This document shows positions 1-11,179 of a stretch of DNA of 64,000 bases, piece by piece. Every line of letters begins with the position of its first letter. The first letter of the stretch is position 1. This DNA is from Stromatinia cepivora (Eukaryota; Ascomycota; Leotiomycetes; Helotiales; Sclerotiniaceae), in NCBI GenBank assembly GCA_014898415.1, contig RCTD01000012.1:1240001-1304000 (forward strand), in the 5' to 3' direction. The notes under the pieces are model-generated. The model was not told the DNA's origin and made no database searches. It was given only the letters and a program-made list of their open reading frames with translations. Both the position numbers and the translations under genes were made by a program.

Positions 1-154
1 TATTCTTATGAACTAATTTCTTTATACCCTTAACTAAAGCTAATACAATTTCGAATATAGATATAGAAAAGCTTAGTTGGTAACAAGTTATTCGAGGTTT
101 AGCTAGTGTTGATTGGAAAGGAACTTCTGTTGAATTGCAAGGGGTTTGGGGGAT

Positions 155-1348
155 CTATTGATCTAAATCGAAAAAGGGAAGGGTAGATATACGAATTCGA
201 ATATCTAATTTCGAAAATACAACTTCAGGATTAAATGGGATTAAACCTGTTCTTCGAAATCTTGCTTTCATATTCTGAAAAGTGATTGATTTTTTGTATA
301 TAGCTTTAAAAGCTATAAAGAATTCAACCTTCGAAATATACTTGATATATATCTTAATAAATCCATTAATTTGATCACCATATAAACATTTCAGATTACC
401 AAAACAGCCAACATCAAATGACTGAATTAAATAACTTGAATACAATAATAAACATAAATATATAATATCGTTTTCTTTGCAATATACTTGAAAAGCTATT
501 GATTTATAACTTTCATATCTATCTAACATCAATATTCGATATTTGCCCTTTTTTCGATTCTTAATATACTTGTCGAAATGTTTTAATCATTTTAAATCTA
601 TCTTATTGTTTATCCATCCATTAAATATAGATTTAATAGCCCATTCCACAGAAAGATTCGTTTCAATATATCAATTGAAGAAATGAACTTATCCTTAAAC
701 TACTAGAAATAGGGGAATAATTTCACCCTCTTCATTTCCGTATATTATTATTGTAATCCATTCTTGATTATCTAATTATACTGATTTACTTTTATTATAT
801 CTCTTAACATGAATAACAATTATTGCTGTATATATAATCTCCATTATAAAATCTGTTTTATCGAAATTGTAGAAATCATTATTTAAAATACTATATTTCG
901 TTTATATATTCATAACCAATCGAAACCATTCTTCAATAAACTTAAGATTTTTATAAAGAGTTTTTTGAAAGTCATAAATATAATTAAAACATATCTTTAA
1001 TTCGATTCAACATTTTATAAATCAATACACTCAGAATTTCCCAATACATTTCGCACCCCTCGATTTAAGAATATAATTCACTATATCTTCCATATTCTTC
1101 AATTTAAATAGAAATCCTTTTAAATCCATATCAAGTATATATTGAACAATCACTTTTTCTTCTAATTCTGTAATCTTATAACTATTCCTTCGAATCTTTA
1201 TTTGATTGCTTCGATTATTGATTCTATCGTATAATATAGATCGAAACATTATATAAAGTTTTGTAGCTTTAATAATTAATAGATTTTTAGATTTACGAAT
1301 AGCTTCAATAACTAAAATGATTCGGATTTCTTTTAATAATGTTTCCAT
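155..1348 (-). pseudogene. Decayed pogo-type transposase of P1
   Basis: Transposase that would bind the terminal repeats and cut and join DNA in the nucleus. The N-terminal part (1031-1348) resembles a psq-type helix-turn-helix (IRKSKNLLIIKATKLY) followed by a CENP-B-like DNA-binding region ending in KSRGAK. The DDE domain can be read from about 900 down to 155 with a few stops: NFDKTDF (first Asp of the usual NFDETGF), ILMLDRYES (second Asp of LDGHES), and QSFDVGCFGNLK (the conserved DVGCF block). The three acidic positions I can assign are still Asp here, unlike in P2. The stops near 690 and in the core make a full-length product impossible. Confidence 0.85.
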
Positions 1349-1403
1349 AATAATTCGTTGAAATATCGTATATTGAAATTGAAGTGATTGAATAGTATAA
1401 AAA

Positions 1404-1445
1404 GTGGCGACCCGGTGATATTGGCGACCCGGTGATAAACCACGT
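1404..1445 (-). repeat. Terminal inverted repeat of P1
   Basis: Transposon end built from two adjacent 17-bp copies (1404-1420 and 1421-1437) sharing TGGCGACCCGGTGATA, then an 8-bp terminus AACCACGT (1438-1445) and a TA target. The 17-mer is GC-rich and unmutated although the rest of P1 is very AT-rich. The same 8+17+17 layout occurs in P2 and M1 with different 17-mers. Confidence 0.8.
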
Positions 1446-1447
1446 TA

Positions 1448-3019
1448 TAAATATCTTATAAATATTATATTGCTATTTCATTTTTTCATTAATAATATCA
1501 ATAAAATTAAAAGTTCTATTATTTTATATATTTTATATACATATATAAAAACTTTTTGAAAGATTTAAAGAATATAATTAATATTTTCAAGATTTGGATT
1601 TTGATTGGATCTATTTATTGTAAAATAATATCAAAATAGAAATGAAAAAACTAATAAAATATTATCAAAAAATCTTTGAATCTGAATATAGCATTTTAGT
1701 TTTTGCTATGATATTAAATTCTAAATTAAAATTATTATATTTTCGAAAAAAGTATTTATAGATTAATTTTGATCGAACAAATTAGAAAATCGAATTTCAT
1801 TAATATTTTATTTTATTTTTTGAAAAGAATTATAAAGTTTTTATTTTTATTATAATAATCTTATTTTATAATACTTTATTTGATATGTTTTTCAAATTCT
1901 TTAATTTATTATAAAAAGATATTGTTTAACAATTTAATTTCAAAATCAATTGTTATTTGGAAATATATAAAAGCTTTTTATATTAATTATTATATTCATT
2001 CAATTTCGGTTATTAATACATTTTTAAATCATTCATTTAAAGATTTATTAATTTATTAAAAGAAAAATCAATATCTGTTTTTCAATTAAAATATTTATTA
2101 AGAAAATATTTAATTTTAATAAAGATATTTGTAATTTTCATCAAAAGTATTTGAATTATAATACAATTCATAATTTAATATTATTTTTATATAATTTAAA
2201 GTATGAAATAAATAAAAAGTATTTTTTGATTGAAAAGCTTATTAATATATTAATGATGAATAAATTTTTAAATAAAAAAGTTGAAATAAAATAAATAAAT
2301 CGAAATAAAATAATAAAGTTAAAATTAAACTTTAACTATCTATTAAATACAAATTCTAATTCATCAAAAATCCCAAAAAGAATAAAACGAAACAAAAAAC
2401 ATATTAGAAAACATTGATAATCTTAATCATTACTATATTATCGCTTTAAATTATTATCTATTTTATAATATTTTAAATCTTTACTTAATATAATTATATT
2501 TCAAATATCTCAAATATCAATTGTATTAAAAACTTCATTCTTTATATTTTAATATTTTTCAATAGAAAATAATCTATTTCAAAAAAAGAAAAAGAATTAT
2601 AAATTTTTAATTTAATCTCAAAATACTAAACAGATTAAACAAAAATAATAAAATTTCAAAGAGTTATATAAATAACAAAATAATTTATAAAGAGATAATC
2701 AAAGATAAAATTTAATAAAAATAATTATTAAAAATAATGATTTATTATATAAATAATTTTTATATTAATCTTTATATTAATTTTATATAATAAATATATA
2801 AAAAATATGAATAATCTATAAATCTATAAATAATTTATAAATAAACAAATTATTCGTAAATAATTTACAAATAATTTGTGGTTTATTTATTTATTTATAG
2901 ATAATCTATTAATTTGTAAATAAATAAATAATCTGTAAATAATCTATGAATATTTATTTGTAAATTGGATTATTTTAAAATTTTAATAGATAATCTATAA
3001 AGCAAATAAACTATTCAAC
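1448..3019. other. Featureless AT-rich stretch
   Basis: About 1.6 kb of extremely AT-rich sequence with no ORF, terminal repeat or recognisable protein remnant on either strand. Short runs built on ATAAATAAT around 2800-2960 look like low-complexity drift. It is probably old transposon sequence mutated beyond recognition. Confidence 0.5.
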
Positions 3020-3470
3020 GAATAATCTGCAGAGCGGATTATCTGCGCGTACTCATAAGTTGCAGGTAATTTATGCGCAGTCTATCAAAGAGTTTTGGAA
3101 GGGTCAGAAAAGCTAGAGGAAATGAAACAACTACTTCGTTAGGCGGAGAAATCCCCTCGCATTTTAGAAGAGGAAGCTTAACTAGCTGAGATTGCATCAT
3201 TATCTCGTACAGGAACTATGATTTTACCCGAACAAACACCCCATCACGGAAGAGGTAGTCAAGGCAGCAACAAGAAATACAGAAGGTGGAATGAATACAA
3301 TGAAATTGTTCTTTAAGGAAAGAGGTGATCAATTCCTGATTATAGAAGATGCAGTTAATGGATTTGATGAAGTTGTTCTTTGAGGTAAAAGGGAATCAAA
3401 TTCCGATTACAGAAGATGCAATTAAGGCAGCAGTAGGTAATGTGAGTTGTGGAATAGACATAGTGGATTA
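3020..3470 (+). pseudogene. Relic of an NLR-type repeat protein
   Basis: GC-richer patch inside AT-rich sequence. One frame, from about 3228, reads PITEEVVKAATRN, then MKLFFKERGDQFLIIEDAV. After a short shifted stretch the frame entered at 3367 reads MKLFFEVKGNQIPITEDAIK followed by AAVGN. This two-part unit (MKLLLE-RGDQ / ITEEVVKAAAGN) matches, from memory, the tandem C-terminal repeats of many fungal NLR-like (STAND NTPase) and ankyrin-type proteins linked to non-self recognition. The two MKLFF units start 67 bp apart, shorter than the usual unit of about 33 codons, so an internal deletion is likely. Upstream (3100-3230) a Glu/Leu-rich frame (LEEMKQLLR, then stops) may be coiled-coil or unrelated. 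No complete gene remains. Confidence 0.55.
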
Positions 3471-4560
3471 ATCATGGGAGTATTATATAGCGTAATTGCT
3501 ATAATCCCTACTATAATAAGGTTTTATCACATTTTTAGATACATACTAAAATACGTGATAGTGAATTTCATATCATTGGTATCAATTAGTATTATATAGA
3601 ATACCACGTATTATAGGAAATATATAGAAATATTGGAATTCGATGAATCTTTTTCCGACATAGACAATAGTGAAATTATATTCATACAATTCTATAAATT
3701 TCAATGAAATGTAACTTGTTGAAAGGAATTGAGGTTGCCGTATCACATGACCTACGATCATGTGATATAGTATAGCTTAAGCGAAGCATACAAAAGGAAT
3801 CTCTATTATAGAATTAGATTCCTTATATTTAATACAATAAAACTAATTAATACTATTATCATTTTATTTCTATAATTTTAATAGATTATAAATCTAGGTT
3901 TATAAATTCTAAAAAATTATATTATAATAATATAATTATATTATAATTTAACTTATAAAATTGAAAAGTATATAATATTATTATTGATTGATTTATAATA
4001 TTGCAAAGAAAAGAGAGTACCGGGACAGACTGAAGTCTGCATCAGAATTAGATTAGCTATAATATAAATCAGAGACCTTCAATCTCTAATGATCATCTAA
4101 TCGAGAATGATAATATCTCTTCTATATATATAAACAGCTTTTCAAATTGTATAATAAAAAAAATATAAAATCAAATTTTCTTCTTTTTGTATAGCTTTAT
4201 AATTCATTACAATTATAAATCTAATAGTATTTTGAATTATAATATCTTTAAAATAAAGAATCTTTTGAATAATTTATACAAATTTATATTGAATTTATAG
4301 ATTTAATATTTTCATTTATTATTTTTTAATTTCTTTTATAAATATTATGTTTTATATAAGTTATTTTATTAAAATCCGATTATGATTTGAAAATTTTATT
4401 ATTATATTTATCACGGCGCGAGTATGGGCCTTAGATAATATAAAAATATTCTATATAGAAGAGAAGAAGATATTAGAAAGAGTATTGAATATATAAGGAA
4501 TGGATATCTGAGATATCTATATAGATTAATTAAGAATGAATAGTAAATCTGTAATAATAT
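3471..4560. repeat. LTR-like segment with palindromes, boundaries uncertain
   Basis: No coding signal. From 3716 the sequence starts TGTTGAAAGGAATTGAGG and contains the inverted pair ATCACATGA / TCATGTGAT (about 3740-3767) and a hairpin CAGACTGAAGTCTG near 4024-4037. About 100 bp ending at GTAAATCTGTAATA (about 4540-4555) are homologous to about 44.98-45.08 kb, which ends in GAACCTGTAATA. TGTT...TAATA ends (RIPed TAACA) would suit an LTR, but I cannot pair it with a partner or a TSD. Confidence 0.3.
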
Positions 4561-5640
4561 TCTTTTCTTCAAAATCATATTTGTTTTCAAATAATTAATA
4601 AGATTATATTGAAGTGAATTTAAATCTCAATATTCGATTATAATGAAATCGTTTTTTAAATTTTTTAGATTATTTTAAAATTTGGAGTATATTTTTTGTA
4701 ATTATATAAATTGCATTGTTTTTTATTTTATTAATCGTTTTATTATTATAGGTATAATAATTGATTTTGATTTCAATAGTATTATATCTAGATAATTTAA
4801 AATCTATAATAATAATTCGGATTTTTAAGGGTGTAATTGATAATATTTGATCAATATCTTTTTGTTTTCTTTTAAATCGGTTATTAATTATTGAATAGAA
4901 ATATAATGTTTTTATTTGATTTGATAATGATAATTATTTTTGTTATAATTGTTGGAGATCACGTATTTAGAAGTAGTAGCTCAAGGACTATAATGAAATA
5001 AGCAAATATGAAGTTACAATAATAATAATAATAGAATTGTATAGTGATATTATATTATATATATAATTAATACTAGTGGATAATATTGAATATAGATTCT
5101 TAATCTTTAATTTTGAGAATATAATCTTCTTATATACTTTTTTCGAATTCTTTTATATATCAATATCTCATTCTTATTCATCAATTTGAATAAAAATTCA
5201 TGATTCCAATTATTTTAATTAATATCATAAAGGTTATTTATTTAAATACTTCTGATATTCGATTAATTAGATTTCTTTATTTGAATATCCTTCAATTCAA
5301 TGGTTTCATATATACTAATAAATTCGTAGAATTCAAATTCATATTCGTATATCAAATAATTAGATTATATAAATCAATTTAATCGTTTAGATTAATTTGA
5401 TCAATTTGATTAAATTGATCTAAATAGTTTAATTGATCTTATTGATTATATTAATCTTTATATTCGTATATCGAATAATTAAATTGTATAAACTATTTAA
5501 GTCGTTTAGATCAAATTGATCTAATTGACTAAATTGATTTAAAGAGTCTAATTGATCATATTAATTATATTGATCTTATTATTCGGAATAAGTATAATAT
5601 ATATATATATAGGTCTTTATATTGTAAAATGATTAATAAG
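4561..5640. other. AT-rich stretch containing a tandem duplication
   Basis: No gene is supported. The 60-codon reading frame at 5200-5382 is low-complexity Ile/Phe/Asn-rich and falls partly in a repeat, so it is not called. The only structure seen is the 119-bp tandem repeat described separately. Confidence 0.45.
5343..5580. repeat. Two-copy 119-bp tandem repeat
   Basis: Unit 1 starts at 5343 and unit 2 at 5462, both with ATTCGTATATC(A/G)AATAATTA. Each continues with ATYGATCWAATTGAT-type motifs and ends near TTAATC/TTGATCTT-ATT. The units differ mostly by transitions, consistent with RIP after duplication. The TTGATC-rich content resembles the palindrome clusters inside elements D1 and D2, but the segments are not clearly homologous. 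Confidence 0.55.
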
Positions 5641-7860
5641 AGTTATTTATTATTTAATAATAATAATAACCCTTTATAATAAATGCTTCATTTAAAAGAT
5701 TAGTAATATCTTTAATTTATATTTTGAATTATTTCAATAAATCTTAAAAATTTAATTCTTTTTAATGATTTTGTAAAACTATTTATTAATTATTTATCAG
5801 TTGATATCTAGATTAATTTAATTAGGTCTTTATTTATTAGATCTTTGATTAAATAATATTTATTTCTGTTATAATATATAGGATTTTCTGATATAAGGAT
5901 AGCAGCTTTATTATCAATATATAATGGAAATATATTTTAATTATATTGATTTAATTTTTCAATATTTTTTAAAGATATAAAATTTCCCTAGCAATTAGAT
6001 TAATAGAAATTAATTTGGATTCAATTATATTTTTAATTGTTATTAATTGTAATTTAATTCTTCAATTAATTGACTCATTTTTATATATAAATATATAATC
6101 ATTAATAAATCTAATTGATTTTTTATCTTTTATATAATTCACACCACTATATTCTTTTATAAAATTATTATTATTTCTTTTATAAATGATTTTAAATGAT
6201 TTAGATCTTTTTAAATATCTGAATATTTTTTTTATTTCAATAAATAATCTTTATTAAAATTAGATATGAATTTAGTTAGTTTTAATATTAAAATTTAAAT
6301 AGAATATATTTTTTATTCATTTTACTATTCATTTTTATATTTAATAATTTATAATTATAATTAAATATATTTCTAGAGGGTATTATAAAGTTAATCTCTT
6401 TTCTTTTTACGATTTCTTTTGTATTAATTAGAATTGATTTTAAAATGAATATATATTTTACTTTTCTAAATAAAAGTTCTTTATTATTAATTATTATAAG
6501 AATATTATCTATTTCTTTTATAAGAATATCTTTATTATTTACTCTTATAGCAAATTTTAGTTTTTTATATTCAAAATAATTAATAAACTAATCTTTATTA
6601 AAATTATAATATTTTATAATTCTTAAATCTAAAATTATATTGTTTTTAGATTTATTTATTTGATTTATAAAAAAAATTATTATACTTATATTGAATTCAA
6701 GATTATCCTCTTTAGAATAATCAATTAATAATTGATTTATATATTCTCTATTAAAATTTTCTTTAGAATTTATATTTTTATAATTCTTTTTATTATTATT
6801 CTTTTTGTTATATTTTTTATATTTAAATTTAAAGGATTTTTTGAACTTTTTTTTCATTTTTCCAAAATTATTTAATTCTTTATTCATTTTATTAATACGA
6901 TTTTTATTCTTTTCATTATAGATTTAATTTATATTAGATTTTGAATTATTTTTATTTTTATGATAATTTTTAATATAAAGTTCCAAATTTTTTTCAAAGT
7001 ATTTACTTTTTAAATAATCTTTTTTATTACAAGATATATAATTTGGAATAGTATTTAATAATTTAATAACTTTATTAATTTCTACTGAACTTTTCATTTT
7101 TAATTTTTCAAATATTGATTTAGATATCAATTTAGATATTAATTTATTTTTATTAATATCTATATTAGTTATTAATTCTTTTGATATTTTTTTATTTTTT
7201 TTTATTTCAAAGAATTATTTAAATTATAATAAACTTTTGAATTTCATAATTTAGAATTTTTTTCAATATATATATAATAATACAATACTATTTGTATATT
7301 TATCTATATTATTAAAATTTGAATAATTGGATTCTATTAATTTATTAAAATATTAGTTTATTAAATCTAATGAACATTCATTATATATTTTATTAATAGA
7401 ATTCTAAAGATTTTGGGTTTATTTGTTTCTTTAAATCTTTCAATTAAATTAATATTTTTTTAATATTTTTAAAAATTTTTTTTTCTTTTTGATTATATTT
7501 GAGATGAAAATCATTATTGATAATGAGGTCTATATTATTTGATTTGAAATAAAATGATTTTTTAGATTCTATTTCACAATTATTAATATAAAGTATAAAG
7601 TTATTCATTTTAAAATATAATTTTGCTTTATTGAATTATTTTATATAATTAGAATATTTATTTAGAATAAATCTTTCGAATTTGATTCCTTGATTTATTT
7701 TTAAATAATTTATTTATAATAATATTTATTTTGTATTAATAGATCAGTTATCTTTTAATTTAAATTTCAAATATATTATATATATATTGAATTTAAATAA
7801 ATTAGAGTACTTTTGTATAAGATATATTCTTATAAGAATTTCTAATAAGTTTATTAAATC
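5640..7860 (-). mobile_element. Copia remnant G with an apparent internal deletion
   Basis: Minus-strand Ty1/copia relic. The downstream part (about 5650-6270) reads as the end of copia pol. It contains FRYLK-like sequence near the RT end, a DNKAA-type RNase H block, and ISTDKQL-NSFTKSLKRIKF, the usual copia C-terminus. The upstream part holds gag-like Lys/Asn-rich frames (6588-6887 and 6924-7130) and a decayed protease segment (about 6300-6560, LRKVKYI-like). Protease and the RT end lie almost back to back, so integrase and most of RT (normally well over 600 codons) are missing. No matching LTR pair was found. It is much more AT-rich than A1-A3 and probably older. Confidence 0.65.
6588..7130 (-). 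pseudogene. Copia G gag-like fragments
   Basis: Two short frames. The one at 6924-7130 resembles the helical N-terminal part of copia gag. The one at 6588-6887 is a Lys/Asn-rich linker followed by a segment ending ILDLRIIKYYNFNKD, which corresponds in position to the copia protease entry (ILDSGA..H..FNKD). The catalytic Asp-Ser-Gly is not preserved. Gag would form the cytoplasmic particle; this copy is dead. Confidence 0.5.
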
Positions 7861-8349
7861 ACTTAATAATATTAACCGAACCGATGGTTATATGATCACG
7901 TGATATATTAATAATATAATTTAATATTATTAAATTTTATTATTATACAAAATCTTGATCATATATCATATTAGAATGATTTATAATGGAATAGAATGTG
8001 ATGGAAGCATGTAGAACTTTCTTATTTCTAAGGTTAAATATTATTGGTTACTATTTCATTTCATTATATAAAATGATTCTATAAGATTCGATTTAAATCG
8101 ATCTTATTTATAATCATAGAATATTATAGAATTTCATAGAATCTTATCAAATACTATAAATAAGAAGATTTTCTTCAAAGAATTCTTCTGAAAAACAAGC
8201 AAAATAAATTCAATATTTAATACACTCATATTTTGACTTCAACCATTATATATTCGATTATCCTTTTAAGCTATATAACTAAGTCTTCCACTATAATAAT
8301 AGTGAATTATATTATTCATTATTATTAACCAATCAACCTCCTCCAAGAA
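7861..8349. repeat. LTR-like segment between G and A1
   Basis: Non-coding and somewhat less AT-rich than its surroundings, with TTAACCGAACCGATGGTTA followed by ATCACGTGAT near 7873-7906. It sits where homology to copia A1 stops (about 8350) and beyond the gag end of G, so it could be G's 5' LTR on the minus strand or a separate solo LTR. I found no second copy and no TSD. Confidence 0.3.
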
Positions 8350-8599
8350 TTCCAAAGGTTCCAATTCAAGAATCAACTTCTACAGACCCTGAATCTATAT
8401 TGGGAGCAAAATTTAAAATCATTTTAAATTTTGCTGATAAGTTCATTTCAAAAAAATCAAAAAGCGAAATGAATCTATAATCATTTGAAACCGAATAAAA
8501 GGATACAATAAATCTTGAAGACGAATCCTTAAGGTATTTAATACAAAAACGGAAAAGAGATATAGAACAAAATCCTAAAGGAAAATGGAAAAGCAAGAT

Positions 8600-10296
8600 T
8601 ATATAAATATTAATTATGATATTTATACAAATTAAAACTCAAAAAAATATAAAATATATTATAATTACAATCCCAATTATTTATAAAATAAATTTTTATA
8701 TCAAAGATAAGATCGTTTTAGATTTCATAATTTTGTTGATAAATATAAATAATATAAAAGGTGTAGTATATCCAACCAAAGAAGTTTTGGGAATCAAAAT
8801 ATTAAGAATTTATAAAGAAATAATATCGAATCGAGAATACTCTGAAAAATGAAAGGAAATTATTCAAAAGGAAATCATATCTTTAATTCAAAATAATACT
8901 TGGGAAGAATATATATTCCCTAAAAGAAGTAATCTAATTTCAACGAAATAAATATTTACAATTAAGATTAAAGATAACAAAATAAAACGATTCAAAACAA
9001 GATTAGTAATTCAAAAGTTCAATCAAATATTAGAAAAAGATTACAATGAAATATTTGTATCAATAATAAAATTAAATATATTCAAATTATTCCTAATTAT
9101 TATTGCAAAGAAAAATTTGGAATATTTATATTTCGATATTAAAAATGCCTTTATTGAATTGTATTTAAAGGAAAAGATCTATTTCGAATTATTTCAAGAT
9201 ATTAAAGTCGAAAAGGGATATATATTATAAGCTTTACAAAGTCTATATAATTTGAAGTAAATTGGAAGGGATTGGAGTTTATTATTAAAGAAAGAGCTTT
9301 TAGGTATAGGCTTTGTACAAAGTTTGGTAGACCTATATTTATATATATTTAAAGATCGTAATATAATATTATTAATATATATCGACAATATCGTTATTAT
9401 ATTACATATATCATTGCAAATCATTTAGTTCGATGAAAAGCTATCAATCCGTTTTAATATTAAGAATCTAAAGGAGATTAATAAGATTCTAAATATTAAA
9501 GTTATTTGCAATAGAAAAGCATATATATTAATCATAAACCAAAAAGAATATCTCGATATTATATTAATCAAATATAGTATTATATATAGATAATATCAAA
9601 TTAAGAAACTACCAATAATAGATTATATTTATTTCCGATCAATAATCAATAATAATGAATTGATAGATGTAAATAAATATCAATAACGAATAGGAAATAT
9701 GATTTATTTAATAATATATATTTGATCAAATATAACGTTCTTAATTGGAAGACTTTTATAATTTATAGCAAAATTAGCAAAACATTATATTATAGTTTTG
9801 AAGAATTTGATATGATATTTATGATCAATAATCAAACAAAAGTTATAATTTAAATTAAAGGAAATATAATTTGATATTTATGAAGAATATAATATATTTA
9901 ACAATACAATAAAGGTATATATAGATACAAATTAGATTAATAACAAATATAATCGGAAAAGTGTTTTAAAGGGAGTTGTGATATTCTATAGAGGCTTTAT
10001 ATTATGGATTAATAAGAAACAAATATCTATAGTTATTTCTAATACAGAATCAGAATATATTGTAATAATAATATTCATCAAATAAGAAAGATAAATTATA
10101 TAAATTTTCAAAGATCTATTTAGATCAAATTATATTGAAAAGAATAAAGATATAGTTCAAATATTTAATAACAATCAAAACATTTTAATTTTAATCAAGA
10201 ACCCATATTTATACGAACAATTCAAATATATAAATATCAATTATCATTTTATTAAGGATTTAATAGAAAAAAAAAAATCGTTACTAATTATATCAA
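8600..10296 (+). pseudogene. Copia A1 reverse transcriptase and RNase H remnant
   Basis: C-terminal half of a copia polyprotein. The RT entry (8616-8852) contains YPTKEVLG. The core then reads with stops through IFTIKIKDN, FKARLVIQK-like, FDIKNAF and the region before the YVDD box (ILLIYIDNIVI at about 9369-9400, where YVDD has become YIDN). RNase H follows (IYRGFILWINKKQISVVISNTESEY-like at 9990-10060). It ends in the D.NYHFIKDLIEK block at 10240-10270, just before gypsy B. Stops and the Asp-to-Asn change mark it inactive. Confidence 0.8.
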
Positions 10297-10300
10297 TATA

Positions 10301-10593
10301 TTGTGAGAAAGTTGGGATATCAAGGCCTAACACATAGCTAGTTCGTAGTCATATAGTCACATGACTCTTCGTAATTAGATATAAGAGAGGGCTCTGCTCC
10401 CCTCTCCTTGAAAGAAATCAATCGTTTTTCTATTAGTCTTTTTGTACCCCATTTATATATAATTCAAATCATTATTTAAACCTATTAGTTTTACTACTTA
10501 AAGTCTTTATAATATAATCTGATTAATTCCAATTCCTATTTTCTTTTACAATGTATTATCGGGATATATATATCTCGACTTACTTTTTTTATA
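10301..10593 (+). repeat. 5' LTR of gypsy B
   Basis: 293 bp, starting TGTGAGAAAGTTGGG and ending in a mutated form of CTACCTCTTTCACA. The first half is intact (TCACATGACTCTTCG, GGGCTCTGCTCCCC). The second half is heavily mutated (GGGATATATATATCTCG where the solo LTR at 59.1 kb has GGGACGCATGTATCTCG). Solo LTRs of this family occur at 53182 and 59115. Confidence 0.92.
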
Positions 10594-10594
10594 A

Positions 10595-10617
10595 TAATAA
10601 TCTACACCGGATTCGAA
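10595..10617 (+). other. Primer-binding site of gypsy B
   Basis: One base after the LTR the sequence reads TAA (RIPed TGG), T, AATCTAC, ACCGG, ATTCGAA. Its complement has the exact layout of a tRNA 3' end: T-loop TTCGAAT, T-stem strand CCGGT, 7-nt acceptor strand GTAGATT, discriminator A, then CCA. This is where the primer tRNA for minus-strand DNA synthesis would anneal. Which tRNA it is cannot be named, because C-to-T changes may have altered the site. Confidence 0.65.
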
Positions 10618-11179
10618 TTATATAATTTATATTATACAAATATATCTGTAAGGAAATTATGATTGAAAAGAAAATAGAATTAATAGTTTGTAGATAAAGG
10701 GATAGGATTGATTTTAAAAGGATAACCCTTTCAAAAATGTAGGATTATTAAGCTTTGAATGAAAAAGTTTTGATTATCAAAGTTCCCTTACTTATATTCA
10801 TCTATTATATTGAAAATGAATTATTTTTTAATAGAATTATTATTCTACTTTCTATTTTGAAAGGAATATATCAATAAAGGTTCTATTCGGGGATACAACT
10901 AATAACGCCAAAAATATATTAGAACTCCAAATATAATGGAATCCCTATTTGCAAATGAATCATTTATTTTTGCGAATAAGAAAACTCCAATCCCAAGGAT
11001 AACCTTGATTAAATATAATCAATTATATTGAAGGATTTTGAACGCTTTATATATCTTTAAAACTATTTGAATATTTAAATATATATTGGAGCAATAAAAA
11101 GGATTGAATATAATATACTAAATTATTATCCTTGATATCAATAACCAAAAATTTAAAATATATTTTAAAAAACTCTTAA

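Larger units (their letters stand above)
1..1445 (-). mobile_element. Pogo/Fot1-like DNA transposon P1, cut by the window edge
   Basis: Cut-and-paste transposon of the Tc1/mariner superfamily, pogo branch. It runs on the minus strand and loses its far end at the window start. Its complete terminus is at 1404-1445, followed by TA (1446-1447), the usual target of this superfamily. Positions 1-154 align with 62.2-62.4 kb in the complete related copy P2, so roughly 400 bp of P1 lie outside the window. The transposase is broken by stops and A/T-biased substitutions, as expected after RIP. The family call rests on the transposase; the exact subfamily is not determined. Confidence 0.88.

Noticed and set aside
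5200..5382. 60-codon plus-strand frame
   Set aside because: Hydrophobic/Asn low complexity in AT-rich DNA, overlapping the tandem repeat; indistinguishable from chance.
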